DNA of 64,000 nt from Curvibacter sp. GWA2_63_95 (GCA_001795455.1 MGPB01000008.1:186001-250000); one strand, 5' to 3'. Shown: positions 9,116-17,955, counted from the stretch's first letter. Program-made: numbers and translations. Notes: generated by a model from the letters alone, not told the origin.

Positions 9116-11202
9116 TGATTCCTATGCTTATGCGAGAACTGCGAATGTACAAGAGAGTTTGTGCGGCCTTTCTATTGTCTTTGTGTGGACTGGCGTACGC
9201 GCAGCCCGTGATCGAAGCCGTGACCGGTTCCATGCAAGGCGGGAGCGAGGTTGTCAAAATTGACCTTTCTCAAGCGCTTACGGCGTTGCCGACCGGGTTT
9301 GCCATTCAATCTCCTGCCCGCATTGCACTGGACTTTCCAGGGGTTTCCAATGCCATGGGACGTTCTACTGTCGAGATTAACCAAGGCAATTTGCGTTCGG
9401 TCAGCGTAGTACAGGCTGGGGAGCGTACTCGCGTGGTATTGAATTTGAAGCAGCCTGCGGCCTATAAGGCCGAAATCCAAGGCAAATCGCTGCTGGTGGC
9501 ATTGGAGCCCGTGGTTGCGAGCGGACCGGCTTCGATCACCAATTTTGCAGAGAACCGTAACCGGGATAGTGCGCCTCTGAAGGATCTGGATTTCCGTCGC
9601 ACCGCTGATGGCGCTGGCAGGGTGGTGGTGACTTTGCCCAACAACCAGGTTGGTGTGGATATTCGCCAGCAAGGCCAGACCTTGGTGGTCGATTTCATGA
9701 AGTCCACCTTGCCCGAAGGGCTTCGCCGCAAGCTGGATGTGAGTGATTTTGGCACTCCAGTGAAGTCGGTTACCTCTGTGCAATCGGGGGATCGCGTTCG
9801 GATGGTGATTGAGCCGCAGGGCCAATGGGAGCACAGCGCTTATCAGAGCGACGAGCAGTTTGTGGTGGAGATCAAAGAAATCAAGGTGGACCCCAAGAAG
9901 CTGACCCAAGGGGTTGGTTACAACGGCCAAAAATTGTCTCTGAATTTCCAGAATATTGAAGTGCGGAGTCTGTTGCAAGTTATTGCTGACTTCACCAATT
10001 TCAATATCGTCACATCGGATTCGGTGTCAGGTTCTGTGACACTCCGTTTGCAAGATGTGCCTTGGGACCAGGCGCTGGATATCATTCTGCAGGCCAAAGG
10101 TTTGGGCTTGCGCAAGAGCGGCAATGTACTGTGGGTTGCGCCCAAAGATGAAATTGCTGCGAAAGAAAAGCTGGACTTGGAGTCCGTGGTCGCTGTGCAG
10201 AATCTGGAGCCTTTGCGGACCCAGGCATTCCAAATCAACTACGGCAAGGCCTCGGATATCGCTGCGGGCCTGGTCGCTGCGGGCTCTGGCCCTGGCCAAG
10301 GTGTAACGCCCAGCCGGATTTTGAGCAGTCGTGGCAGTGTGATCTATGAGAACCGCACCAACCAGTTGTTTGTGACCGATATCCCAAGCAAGCTTGAACA
10401 GGTGCAGCAGTTGATCGCAAAGATTGACATTGCCGTTCGCCAGGTGCTGATTGAAGCGCGTATCGTGGAGGCATCAGACAGCTTCGGCAAGTCTTTGGGT
10501 GTCAAGTTGGGTGGTGGGGGCACTGCGGCAGCGACTGCCGACCGTCCTGGCATCGCCTTGGGATCCAGTTACGTTGTTGGCTCCGCGGCCACCACCTCAG
10601 GCAACTTCGTCAATTTACCTTCTACAGGCGCTCTCGGTTCCAGCAGCCCTGGGACTTTTGCGGTATCTATCTTCGGTGCCGGTGCCGACCGTTTCTTGAA
10701 TCTGGAAATCTCTGCACTGGAGGCCGACGGCAAGGGCAAGGTGGTGTCTAGTCCTCGGGTTGTGACCGCAGACCAGATCAAGGCATTGATTGAGCAAGGC
10801 ACGGAACTGCCTTACCAGGTCGCCTCTTCCAGTGGTGCGACGTCGATTGCCTTCCGCAAAGCCAACTTGAAGTTGGAGGTGTTGCCGCAAATCACGCCCG
10901 AAGGCAATATCATCTTGACGCTGGATGTGACCAAGGACACGGTGGGGCAGTCCACGCCGGCAGGTTTTGCGATTGACACCAAACACATCCAGACCCAGGT
11001 TTTGGTGGAGAACGGCGGAACTGTGGTGATCGGTGGCATCTTTACCGAAGACCAGACCGAGAACGAGACCAAGGTTCCCTTCTTTGGTGATTTGCCCGGG
11101 TTGGGGGTTTTGTTCCGCAACCGGGCCAAGTCCATCACCAAGCGTGAAATGCTGGTTTTCATCACCCCCAAAGTCCTGTCTGACAAGGCTATTGCCCGTT
11201 AA
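9112..11202 (+). CDS. pilQ: Type IV pilus secretin PilQ
   Basis: Outer-membrane secretin through which the pilus passes. The start at 9112 has an AGAGG ribosome site and overlaps the pilP stop; MYKRV at 9145 is an alternative that leaves a shorter leader. The signal peptide ends near LCGLAYAQP. Two AMIN domains (about residues 30-260) bind peptidoglycan, followed by the STN/N0 domain (LSLNFQNIEVRSLLQVIADFTNFNIV), an N1 domain and the secretin core with VLIEARIVEA and VPFFGDLPGLGVLFRN. The 696-aa length is typical for Burkholderiales. Confidence 0.97.
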   Translation: MMIPMLMRELRMYKRVCAAFLLSLCGLAYAQPVIEAVTGSMQGGSEVVKIDLSQALTALPTGFAIQSPARIALDFPGVSNAMGRSTVEINQGNLRSVSVVQAGERTRVVLNLKQPAAYKAEIQGKSLLVALEPVVASGPASITNFAENRNRDSAPLKDLDFRRTADGAGRVVVTLPNNQVGVDIRQQGQTLVVDFMKSTLPEGLRRKLDVSDFGTPVKSVTSVQSGDRVRMVIEPQGQWEHSAYQSDEQFVVEIKEIKVDPKKLTQGVGYNGQKLSLNFQNIEVRSLLQVIADFTNFNIVTSDSVSGSVTLRLQDVPWDQALDIILQAKGLGLRKSGNVLWVAPKDEIAAKEKLDLESVVAVQNLEPLRTQAFQINYGKASDIAAGLVAAGSGPGQGVTPSRILSSRGSVIYENRTNQLFVTDIPSKLEQVQQLIAKIDIAVRQVLIEARIVEASDSFGKSLGVKLGGGGTAAATADRPGIALGSSYVVGSAATTSGNFVNLPSTGALGSSSPGTFAVSIFGAGADRFLNLEISALEADGKGKVVSSPRVVTADQIKALIEQGTELPYQVASSSGATSIAFRKANLKLEVLPQITPEGNIILTLDVTKDTVGQSTPAGFAIDTKHIQTQVLVENGGTVVIGGIFTEDQTENETKVPFFGDLPGLGVLFRNRAKSITKREMLVFITPKVLSDKAIAR

Positions 11203-11214
11203 GTTTGGAGTTGG

Positions 11215-11760
11215 TTGGGTGGACGTGTCTTGTCGTTGAGTATCAGCCTGGTCGGTCTGCCCGGCTCAGGTAAAACCACGGTAGGAAGGCAGCTTGCGCG
11301 CAGGCTTCGCCTTCCTTTCGTCGATTCTGACCATGCCATCGAATCCCGCCTCGGTTGTTCCATCCGTGAGTTTTTCGACCGTGAGGGTGAAGCCAAGTTT
11401 CGGGACATCGAGCAGGAGGTGCTCGATGGCTTGACCCAGGGGGTGACTTCGGTCATCTCCACTGGTGGCGGTGCGGTGTTGCGTCCTGCCAACCGGGAGC
11501 ATCTCCGTGGCCGCAGCCATGTGGTGTATCTCAAATCGACCCCCGAAGAGTTGTTCAAGCGCTTGCGCCATGACGTGAGCCGCCCGCTTCTGCAAGTGGC
11601 GGATCCCTTGGCCCGGATGCGGGATTTGTTCGCGGTACGAGACCCTCTTTACCGTGAAACTGCTCACTTTGTCCTGGAGACTGGACGTCCTTCCGTGGCC
11701 ACCCTGGTCAATATGGTGGTCATGCAGTTGGAGCTATCAGGGCGTTTGCCTGCGGCCTGA
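11215..11760 (+). CDS. aroK: Shikimate kinase
   Basis: Phosphorylates shikimate to shikimate 3-phosphate in the chorismate pathway. Walker A is GLPGSGKTT, the shikimate-binding aspartates lie in VDSDHAIE, Walker B-like STGGGAVL follows, and the LID arginine is in PLLQVADPLARM. The start is uncertain: TTG codons at 11215, 11230 and 11236 are all in frame with weak ribosome sites. The gene begins 12 bp after pilQ. The pilMNOPQ-aroK-aroB order matches that of many proteobacteria. Confidence 0.95.
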   Translation: MGGRVLSLSISLVGLPGSGKTTVGRQLARRLRLPFVDSDHAIESRLGCSIREFFDREGEAKFRDIEQEVLDGLTQGVTSVISTGGGAVLRPANREHLRGRSHVVYLKSTPEELFKRLRHDVSRPLLQVADPLARMRDLFAVRDPLYRETAHFVLETGRPSVATLVNMVVMQLELSGRLPAA

Positions 11761-11818
11761 TGTGCTCTTGTGGGACGATGCGAGCCTGCGTCTTGCGCCC
11801 AGCCTCTAAACTCGGGGG

Positions 11819-12925
11819 ATGATGACGCCTACTTTTTCCACAGTTCCCATCGATCTTGGGGAGCGTAGCTACCCAATCCACATTGGTACGGGTCTTTTGG
11901 GCCACGCTGCCAGCTACGCCAATCTTCCCAAGGCCGCCCATGCCGTGGTGGTGACCAATACCACGGTATCTCCTTTGTATGCTGACGCACTGGTCTCCGC
12001 CTTGGCAGGGCACTATTCCGCGGTGGAGCTGGTGGTGTTGCCTGACGGAGAAAGCCACAAGCATTGGCAGACGCTGAACCAGATATTTGATGCCCTCTTG
12101 GGCAAGGGCTGCGATCGCAAGACCATTCTGTTCGCCTTGGGTGGAGGTGTGGTGGGTGACATGACCGGCTTCGCCGCTGCCAGCTACATGCGCGGCGTGC
12201 CCTTTGTGCAGGTGCCCACCACCTTGCTGGCGCAGGTGGATTCTTCGGTGGGCGGCAAGACCGGCATCAACCACCCGCTGGGCAAAAACATGATTGGCGC
12301 CTTCTACCAGCCGCAAATGGTGGTGTGCGACATTGACACGCTCAAGACCTTGCCCGCGCGAGAACTGAGTGCGGGCTTGGCAGAGGTCATCAAATACGGG
12401 CCCATCGCCGATCTGCAGTTTCTCGACTGGATTGAAGCCAACCTCGATGCCCTGTTGGCGCGCGATCCCCAAGCCTTGGCCTATGCCGTGCAGCGCAGCT
12501 GTGAGATCAAGGCCTGGGTGGTTGGGCAGGACGAGCGGGAAGCCGGGTTGCGTGCCATCCTGAATTTCGGCCATACGTTTGGCCATGCCATTGAAGCCGG
12601 TTTGGGCTATGGAGAATGGTTGCACGGCGAGGCCGTAGGCTGTGGCATGGTGATGGCCGCCCACCTGTCCCAGCGTCTGGGCTTGGTGGACGCGAATGTT
12701 GTCGATCGTCTGACACGGTTGATTGCCCAAGCCGGCTTGCCGACCCAAGGCCCACAACTGGATGCGTCCGACAATGCGGGCCGTTACCTCGCACTGATGC
12801 GCTTGGACAAAAAGTCGGAGGCCGGGGATATCCGCTTTGTGGTGATTGACGGGCCCGCGCGCGCTGCCGTGCGTGGTGCTCCCGATGCGCTGGTGCGTGA
12901 AGTCATTGACCATTGCTGCCGTTAA
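11819..12925 (+). CDS. aroB: 3-Dehydroquinate synthase
   Basis: Converts DAHP to 3-dehydroquinate, the second step of the shikimate pathway, using NAD and a divalent metal. The 368-aa product shows the NAD-binding [13 protein letters not shown] loop, the substrate motif [17 protein letters not shown], the metal-binding helix [13 protein letters not shown], and the metal histidines in [11 protein letters not shown] and LHGEAV. The ribosome site is CGGGGG immediately before ATGATG. Its stop codon abuts a family A repeat. Confidence 0.97.
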   Translation: MMTPTFSTVPIDLGERSYPIHIGTGLLGHAASYANLPKAAHAVVVTNTTVSPLYADALVSALAGHYSAVELVVLPDGESHKHWQTLNQIFDALLGKGCDRKTILFALGGGVVGDMTGFAAASYMRGVPFVQVPTTLLAQVDSSVGGKTGINHPLGKNMIGAFYQPQMVVCDIDTLKTLPARELSAGLAEVIKYGPIADLQFLDWIEANLDALLARDPQALAYAVQRSCEIKAWVVGQDEREAGLRAILNFGHTFGHAIEAGLGYGEWLHGEAVGCGMVMAAHLSQRLGLVDANVVDRLTRLIAQAGLPTQGPQLDASDNAGRYLALMRLDKKSEAGDIRFVVIDGPARAAVRGAPDALVREVIDHCCR

Positions 12926-12982
12926 TTTGCTATTAATTTAGCAGCTATTCGCGCTTATTCCATAAGCTCTTGAGCCCTATTT
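12926..12982 (+). repeat. Family A dispersed repeat, copy 2
   Basis: TTTGCTATTAATTTAGCAGCTA then TTCGCGCTTATTCCATAAGC matches the family A pattern in forward orientation. It fills the entire gap between the aroB stop and the next ATG, so the start region of the dGTPase-like gene is repeat-derived and shows no clear Shine-Dalgarno sequence. Confidence 0.8.
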
Positions 12983-14191
12983 ATGCCTGAAACCTTGCGC
13001 CCCTACGCCTGCGACCCGGCGCAGTCACGCGGGCGCCGCTTTGCCCAGCCCGATGCGCCCACACGCACCGCGTTTCAGCGTGACCGTGACCGCATCGTGC
13101 ACTCGACGGCGTTTCGGCGGTTGGTCTACAAGACGCAGGTGTTCATTAACCATGAGGGCGATTTGTTCCGTACGCGGCTGACGCATTCGCTGGAAGTGGC
13201 CCAACTGGGGCGCTCCATGGCGCGAACCTTGGGGCTGAGTGAAGACCTGGTAGAGACCATTGCACTGGCTCACGACCTGGGGCATACCCCGTTTGGCCAT
13301 GCGGGGCAAGATGCGCTGAACGAATGCATGGAGCCCTATGGCGGCTTTGAACACAACTTGCAAAGCCTGCGGGTGGTGGACTGGCTGGAGGAGCGGTATC
13401 CGCAGTTCGATGGACTCAACCTCAGTTTTGAGGCGCGCGAGGGCATTCTCAAACACTGCTCACGCCGCAATGCTGAGGCGATCGAAGCGCTGGAGCCGGC
13501 CTATGCCGACGGTGGCGGGGGAGTGGGGCGCCGCTTTCTGGACAAGGCCCAGCCCAACCTGGAGGCACAGCTCTGCAACCTGGCCGACGAGATAGCCTAT
13601 AACGCCCACGATATTGACGATGGCGTGCGTTCCGGTCTGCTGACACTAGAGCAGTTGCAGGACATTCCGCTCTTCGCCAGATTCAGCCAGTCTGCACTGG
13701 CAGAGCATCCCGATCTGGGCCATGCACAGCAGGCGCGCCGCTGGTTGTACGAATCCATCCGCCTGATGTTGAGCGCGCAGGTCTACGATCTGATGAATGC
13801 CACCCAGGCCGCTCTGGATGCGGCCCGGCCGATGTCTGTGGCTACCGTGCGCCAGCACCCGGAGGCCTTGGTGTGTTTCAGTGCAGACATGCGTGCCCAG
13901 TCGCGTGTAATGAAAGCCTTCCTGTTCAAGCATCTGTACCGCCACCCCCAGGTCATGCAGACCATGACACAGGCCAAGCAAGTCATTGCCGATTTGTTCG
14001 TGGCCTATTGCGATGCCCCCACGCAAATGCAGAACGAAGCTGCTGTCCGTCTGGGCGCGCAGGCCCCTCTGCGCCGCCTGCACGATGCCAGTGTGCAGCG
14101 TGGGGTTGCTGACTACATTGCAGGCATGACCGATCGGTTTGCCTTGCGCGAGCATGAGCGCCTGACAGGCCAGCGCCTGTTTGCGGCTTGA
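12983..14191 (+). CDS. dgt: dGTPase-like HD-domain triphosphohydrolase
   Basis: Predicted dNTP triphosphohydrolase of the dGTPase-like (type 2) family, releasing tripolyphosphate from deoxynucleotides. The 402-aa product has the N-terminal RDRDRIVHSTAFRRLVYKTQVF motif. The HD metal site is seen in TRLTHSLEVAQLGR and LAHDLGHTPFGHAGQDAL, and the second aspartate in NLADEIAYNAHDIDDGVRSG. Type 2 enzymes are shorter than E. coli Dgt (about 505 aa) and often accept several dNTPs, so the substrate is not certain. It follows aroB, as in many betaproteobacteria. Confidence 0.93.
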   Translation: MPETLRPYACDPAQSRGRRFAQPDAPTRTAFQRDRDRIVHSTAFRRLVYKTQVFINHEGDLFRTRLTHSLEVAQLGRSMARTLGLSEDLVETIALAHDLGHTPFGHAGQDALNECMEPYGGFEHNLQSLRVVDWLEERYPQFDGLNLSFEAREGILKHCSRRNAEAIEALEPAYADGGGGVGRRFLDKAQPNLEAQLCNLADEIAYNAHDIDDGVRSGLLTLEQLQDIPLFARFSQSALAEHPDLGHAQQARRWLYESIRLMLSAQVYDLMNATQAALDAARPMSVATVRQHPEALVCFSADMRAQSRVMKAFLFKHLYRHPQVMQTMTQAKQVIADLFVAYCDAPTQMQNEAAVRLGAQAPLRRLHDASVQRGVADYIAGMTDRFALREHERLTGQRLFAA

Positions 14192-14212
14192 AGACTGGCC
14201 GAAGAGACACTG

Positions 14213-14794
14213 ATGCAGACGCCCTCCGAGCTCCCCACCCCCGACGCAGCGAATGTCATCGCCGCCATGCAGCAATGGTTGGAGCGCGCCGTGATCGGCC
14301 TGAACCTCTGCCCCTTTGCCAAGGCGGTGCATGTCAAGGGGCAGATCCGCTACGTGGTCTACCCGGGTAACGATGCCCAGGAGTGTCTGGCCTTGCTGCG
14401 TACCGAGTTGCTTGACCTGGCGGGGGCTGACCCGGAGTTGCGTGACACCACCTTGCTGATGGCGCCCCATGCCTGGCCTGATTTTCTGGATTTCAATGAT
14501 TTTCTGGACCAGGCCGACCGGGTGTTGCGCAAAGCCAAGCTTGACGGGGTGTTGCAGATCGCCAGTTTCCATCCCCGGTTTCAGTTTGCCGACAGCGAAC
14601 CGGACGACATCAGCAATTACACCAACCGCGCCCCGTTTCCCACCCTGCATTTGCTGCGAGAGGCGAGCATTGACCGGGCAGTCCAGGCCTTTCCCAATGC
14701 TGAATCCATTTTCGATAAAAACATCGAAACACTGGAGCACCTGGGGCATGCAGGCTGGGCGGCTTTGGGCATGCACACCAAGGAATCACCATGA
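14213..14794 (+). CDS. DUF1415 family protein
   Basis: A 193-aa cytoplasmic protein of the uncharacterised DUF1415 family. It carries the family signature WLERAVIGLNLCPFAKAVH near the N-terminus, with one conserved cysteine, and the later segments LMAPHAWPDFLDFNDFLD, GVLQIASFHPRFQFA and NRAPFPTLHLLRE. No signal peptide or membrane segment is seen. It ends with an ATGA overlap into the methyltransferase gene, so the two are probably cotranscribed. The function is unknown. Confidence 0.88.
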   Translation: MQTPSELPTPDAANVIAAMQQWLERAVIGLNLCPFAKAVHVKGQIRYVVYPGNDAQECLALLRTELLDLAGADPELRDTTLLMAPHAWPDFLDFNDFLDQADRVLRKAKLDGVLQIASFHPRFQFADSEPDDISNYTNRAPFPTLHLLREASIDRAVQAFPNAESIFDKNIETLEHLGHAGWAALGMHTKESP

Positions 14795-15708
14795 ACAAAG
14801 CGCTGCGCAAGCAGGGCGCCAAGCCCGCACAGGCACCCGCGGCCCATCCTCTGGCCGACGAAGTGCGCCCGGGTCAATCCATCCTGTTGTTGCAAGAACT
14901 GCACATCCTGACGCGCGAGGGCAAACTCAACCAGGACTCGCGCCGCAAGCTCAAGCAGGTTTACCACCTCTACCAGTTCATCGAAAAGCTCATGCTGGAG
15001 TTGCCACCCAGCAGCACCGGCACGCTGACCCTGGCCGACCATGGGGCCGGCAAGTCCTACCTGGGCTTCATCCTGTACGACCTGTTCTTCAAGAACCTGC
15101 CGGCCAGCCACCTGTACGGCATCGAAACGCGAGCGGAACTGGTGCAAAAGTCGCAGGCCCTGGCGCAGCAGCTGGGCTTTGGGCGCATGAGTTTTCTCAA
15201 CACCAGCGTGGCCGAATCAACCCAGTCCGCCGACTTGCCGCCCACCTTCGACGTAGTAACCGCATTGCACGCCTGCGACACAGCCACTGACGATGCCATC
15301 GCCTTTGGGCTGCAGAAAAAAGCCCGCGCTTTTGTGTTGGTGCCCTGTTGCCAGGCAGAGGTGGCCCGCCATCTGAGCCAAAGCAAGGCCTTGTCGCTCA
15401 CCCGCACGCCGCTGGCCGAGCTTTGGCGCCATCCGCTGCACACCCGTGAAATGGGCAGCCAGATCACCAATGTGTTGCGCTGCCTGTACCTGGAGGCCCA
15501 TGGCTACCAGGTCACTGTGACTGAGCTGGTGGGCTGGGAGCACAGCATGAAGAATGAGCTCATCCTGGCCCGTTACACCGGCCAGCGCAAACGGGCCTCC
15601 GCCCAGCGCCTGCGCGCCATTCTGGAAGAATTTGGCCTGCAGGCCCTGCTTGACACACGGTTTACATTGCCGGAAGACAATGTGCAAGACAACCTCGCGT
15701 CGCGCTGA
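14791..15708 (+). CDS. Class I SAM-dependent methyltransferase (Methyltransf_32-like)
   Basis: The 305-aa product starts with a basic, Ala/Pro-rich tail. An alpha-helical segment (LNQDSRRKLKQVYHLYQFIEKLMLEL) leads into a Rossmann methyltransferase fold with motif I LTLADHGAGKSYLGFILYDL (about residues 78-97). Later come a substrate-side motif ATALHACDTATDDAIAFG and VLVPCCQAEVARHL. This pattern resembles the METTL25/RRNAD1-type Methyltransf_32 group. The substrate cannot be read from the sequence. It is coupled to the DUF1415 gene by a 4-bp overlap. Confidence 0.8.
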   Translation: MNKALRKQGAKPAQAPAAHPLADEVRPGQSILLLQELHILTREGKLNQDSRRKLKQVYHLYQFIEKLMLELPPSSTGTLTLADHGAGKSYLGFILYDLFFKNLPASHLYGIETRAELVQKSQALAQQLGFGRMSFLNTSVAESTQSADLPPTFDVVTALHACDTATDDAIAFGLQKKARAFVLVPCCQAEVARHLSQSKALSLTRTPLAELWRHPLHTREMGSQITNVLRCLYLEAHGYQVTVTELVGWEHSMKNELILARYTGQRKRASAQRLRAILEEFGLQALLDTRFTLPEDNVQDNLASR

Positions 15709-15761
15709 GCCGTTAAAGAGGCCAGGCAATGGGGTTCTCCATTGAGAAACAGGAGTTTTGT

Positions 15762-16229
15762 ATGCAGAGATTTGTGAAATTGGCGACTTCGGCCGCAATT
15801 GTCTTGGCCTTGGCCGCATGTGCCAGCAGCAGCCCCGATGTGATTCAGCGCGGTGATGCCCAGCGCATGGCCCAAGTGCAAGATGGCACCGTCCTTTCCG
15901 TGCGCAACGTGGTGGTGGACGGTTCCCAATCAGGTGTTGGTGCGGCTGTCGGTGGTGTGGTGGGTGCCATTGGCGGTTATGGCGGCAGCGGGGTTCAGCG
16001 TGAAGCCCAGGTCCTGGGCGTGTTGGCTGGGGTCGCGGGTGCCGCTGCGGGCAATGCCATAGAGCGGTTTTCGACCAAGGAGGAGGCCGTAGAAATATTG
16101 GTGCAACTCAAGGGCGGTGACCGCCGGGCGATTGTCCAGGCCAAAGCGGGTGAGACCTTGGCCGCTGGCGACGCGGTGGTCATTGTCACCACGGGCGGCA
16201 AGGTGCGGGTGACCAAAGCGCCCAAGTAA
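15762..16229 (+). CDS. SlyB-like glycine-zipper outer-membrane lipoprotein
   Basis: A 155-aa lipoprotein. The start at 15762 (MQRFVKLATSAAIVLALAAC) has an AGGAG upstream and gives a good lipobox with Cys near residue 20; the track start at 15729 spoils the signal peptide. The core holds a glycine-zipper 2TM segment (GVGAAVGGVVGAIGGYGGSG, then GVLAGVAGAAAGNAIE). The C-terminal beta-rich domain (EILVQLKGGDRRAIVQAKAGETLAAGDAVVIV) resembles SlyB/Pcp. The likely role is outer-membrane integrity; the exact function is inferred. Confidence 0.87.
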   Translation: MQRFVKLATSAAIVLALAACASSSPDVIQRGDAQRMAQVQDGTVLSVRNVVVDGSQSGVGAAVGGVVGAIGGYGGSGVQREAQVLGVLAGVAGAAAGNAIERFSTKEEAVEILVQLKGGDRRAIVQAKAGETLAAGDAVVIVTTGGKVRVTKAPK

Positions 16230-16278
16230 CCTGACTTAGATCAATACTGCCCAGGAGTTACCGCTCCACAATGGGCCC

Positions 16279-16309
16279 CAATGAGCGCAATGAAGCGCTC
16301 ATTGTCTTT
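16279..16309 (+). terminator. Hairpin terminator after the SlyB-like gene
   Basis: CAATGAGCGC and GCGCTCATTG form a perfect 10-bp stem with a 6-nt loop, followed by TCTTT. An outer GGGCCCC/GGGGTCCC pairing can extend it. It lies about 50 bp after the lipoprotein stop. It also argues that the next gene starts at 16322 and not at 16271. Confidence 0.6.
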
Positions 16310-16321
16310 GGGGTCCCCTGC

Positions 16322-17098
16322 ATGCCAATCGAGCTTTACAAAGATGCCCATCACTGCTGCGTGATGTTTACGGATCTGGTCTCCGACGAGGCCGAGGCGG
16401 TGCAGGCCAACCAGTTCCTGCTTGTCAACCATGGCGAGGGAGTCATCCTCGATCCCGGTGGCAACATGACCTACAACGAGCTGAACCTGACCATGCGCAA
16501 GTACATTGCGCCGCAGCAGCTTGACTACATCCTCGCCTCCCACGCCGACCCTGACATCATTGCCTCCTTGGACCGGTGGATGACCTCTACCCAGGCCAAG
16601 TTGGTGATTTCCAAACTCTGGGCGCGCTTTGCCCCCCACTTCTGCAAGATCGGCAAAACCGAGGATCGCATCATTGCCATCCCCGATGAGGGGGGGCGCC
16701 TGCGCTACGGCAAGGCGGATCTCTGGTTGCTGCCCGCCCACTTCCTGCATTCCGAAGGCAACTTTCAGTTCTACGACCCGGTCAGCAAAATCCTGTTTTC
16801 GGGCGATTTGGGAGTCTCCCTCGTCAGTGGACAGGAGGCGCAGCAGTTCATCACTTCCCTGACCCCCATGCCCCCAGGCATGGAGGCCTTCCACCGCCGC
16901 TACATGGTCAGCAACAAGATTTTGCGTCTGTGGGTGCGCATGGTGCGTGAGCTGGACATCGCCATGATCGTCCCCCAGCATGGGGCTCCGCTCAAGGGTG
17001 AGGCGATTGGCCAATTGCTGGACTGGCTGGAGGCCCTGTCCTGCGGCATTGACCTGATGGGTACACCCCAGTACCAGATCCCCCAAACCCGCCTTTGA
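16322..17098 (+). CDS. Metallo-beta-lactamase-fold protein of the flavodiiron/ODP type
   Basis: A 258-aa cytoplasmic MBL-fold protein. The start at 16322 (MPIELYKDAHHCCVMF) is chosen because the upstream part of the track ORF forms a terminator-like hairpin. The fold shows LLVNHGEGVILDPGGN, YILASHADPDIIASLDRW (metal motif), WLLPAHFLHSEGNFQFYDP, ILFSGDLGVSLV and IVPQHGAPLKG. This set resembles the beta-lactamase domain of flavodiiron proteins and oxygen-binding diiron proteins (ODP), without the flavodoxin domain. The first motif reads HADPD where flavodiiron enzymes have HxExDH, so metal content and activity may differ. An oxygen- or NO-related role is only inferred. Confidence 0.8.
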   Translation: MPIELYKDAHHCCVMFTDLVSDEAEAVQANQFLLVNHGEGVILDPGGNMTYNELNLTMRKYIAPQQLDYILASHADPDIIASLDRWMTSTQAKLVISKLWARFAPHFCKIGKTEDRIIAIPDEGGRLRYGKADLWLLPAHFLHSEGNFQFYDPVSKILFSGDLGVSLVSGQEAQQFITSLTPMPPGMEAFHRRYMVSNKILRLWVRMVRELDIAMIVPQHGAPLKGEAIGQLLDWLEALSCGIDLMGTPQYQIPQTRL

Positions 17099-17138
17099 GG
17101 CCGCGGGCCTCTGACGGGGTTTCAGGCAAACTCGGGGG

Positions 17139-17837
17139 ATGGCACGTCTTCCCCGATTGACCCTGGCGGCACACCCGCACCACGTCATCCAGCGTGGCAA
17201 CAACCGCCAGTCCATTTGCCTGGACCGCACAGACTTTCAGACCCTGAAGGACGTGCTGGCAGCTTCTGCCCAGCGCCACCAGGTGGCTGTCCATGCCTTC
17301 GTGCTCATGGACAACCATTTCCATCTGCTGGCCACGCCCCCCACAGACGAGGCGCTGCCCAAAATGATGCAGACCTTGGGGCGCAGTTATGTGCGCTACT
17401 TCAATGATCGTCACCAGCGCACCGGCACCCTGTGGGAAGGGCGCTACAAGTCCACCCTGATCGAGTCCGAGCGCTACCTGTTGGCCTGCATGGCCTACAT
17501 CGACCTCAACCCGGTGCGTGCGGGCCTGGTGACGAACGCTGCCGACTATGCCTGGTCCAGCTATGCGCACTACGCGGGGATACGCGCCGACAAGTTGCTG
17601 ACTCCCCATCCTCTGGTTTGGAGCCTTGGCAATACGCCGTTTGCCAGGGAAGCCGCTTATGCCCAATTGGTGCAAGCTGGCCTCACATCTGTGCAGCAGT
17701 CGGCGCTGACCGAGGCAGCGCTACATGGTTGGGCCTTGGGTGAGTCGGAATTTCTGAATGCTTTGCAGAAAGAGACCCCGCGCCGCTTGAGAAAAAGCGC
17801 ACCAGGCCGACCTCCAAAGTCCACCATTTCAGAGTGA
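17139..17837 (+). CDS. REP-associated tyrosine transposase (RAYT, Y1 superfamily)
   Basis: A 232-aa HUH/Y1 single-strand nuclease of the IS200-like family, of the domesticated RAYT type. It starts MARLPRLTLAAHPHHVIQRGNNRQ. The HUH metal motif is VLMDNHFHLL (about residues 56-65), the likely catalytic tyrosine is in MMQTLGRSYVRYFNDRHQRTGTLWEGRYKS, and the trailing YIDLNPVRAGLV motif is typical. It appears full length, with no visible frameshift. A TCTGACCCC motif in an AT-rich stretch lies downstream (17895-17950), as expected for a RAYT with REP-like ends. RAYTs are thought to move REP sequences elsewhere in the genome. Confidence 0.9.
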   Translation: MARLPRLTLAAHPHHVIQRGNNRQSICLDRTDFQTLKDVLAASAQRHQVAVHAFVLMDNHFHLLATPPTDEALPKMMQTLGRSYVRYFNDRHQRTGTLWEGRYKSTLIESERYLLACMAYIDLNPVRAGLVTNAADYAWSSYAHYAGIRADKLLTPHPLVWSLGNTPFAREAAYAQLVQAGLTSVQQSALTEAALHGWALGESEFLNALQKETPRRLRKSAPGRPPKSTISE

Positions 17838-17838
17838 A

Positions 17839-17890
17839 ATAAGCCTCTAGCCATTGTCCTTATTGCGTGAGTAGCTATCAATTTTGATGC
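17839..17890 (-). repeat. Family A dispersed repeat, copy 3
   Basis: AAGCCTCTAGCCATTGTCC then TTATTGCGTGAGTAGCTATC is the reverse-oriented family A pattern. It starts at the stop codon of the RAYT gene and lacks the TTGCTAT end. Confidence 0.75.
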
Positions 17891-17894
17891 GTCC

Positions 17895-17950
17895 CTAATT
17901 AATTCTTGATGAAAATATTCAACAAATAATAAGAATCTGACCCCATTTAA
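17895..17950. repeat. AT-rich REP-like remnant with TCTGACCCC motif
   Basis: The segment TAATTAATTCTTGATG through AATAATAAGAATCTGACCCC is far more AT-rich than its surroundings. Read on the minus strand it carries GGGGTCAGATTC, the kind of GGGGTCAGA motif I recall beside RAYT genes in other proteobacteria. It follows the transposase gene directly, so it may be the right end of that unit. No matching left end was seen before 17139. Confidence 0.5.
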
Positions 17951-17955
17951 AGTGT

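Noticed and set aside
11808-17141. The 14-nt string AAACTCGGGGGATG occurs exactly before both aroB (11808-11821) and the RAYT gene (17128-17141).
   Set aside because: It is mostly a Shine-Dalgarno sequence plus start codon, and a 14-nt exact match between some pair of sites in 64 kb is expected by chance.
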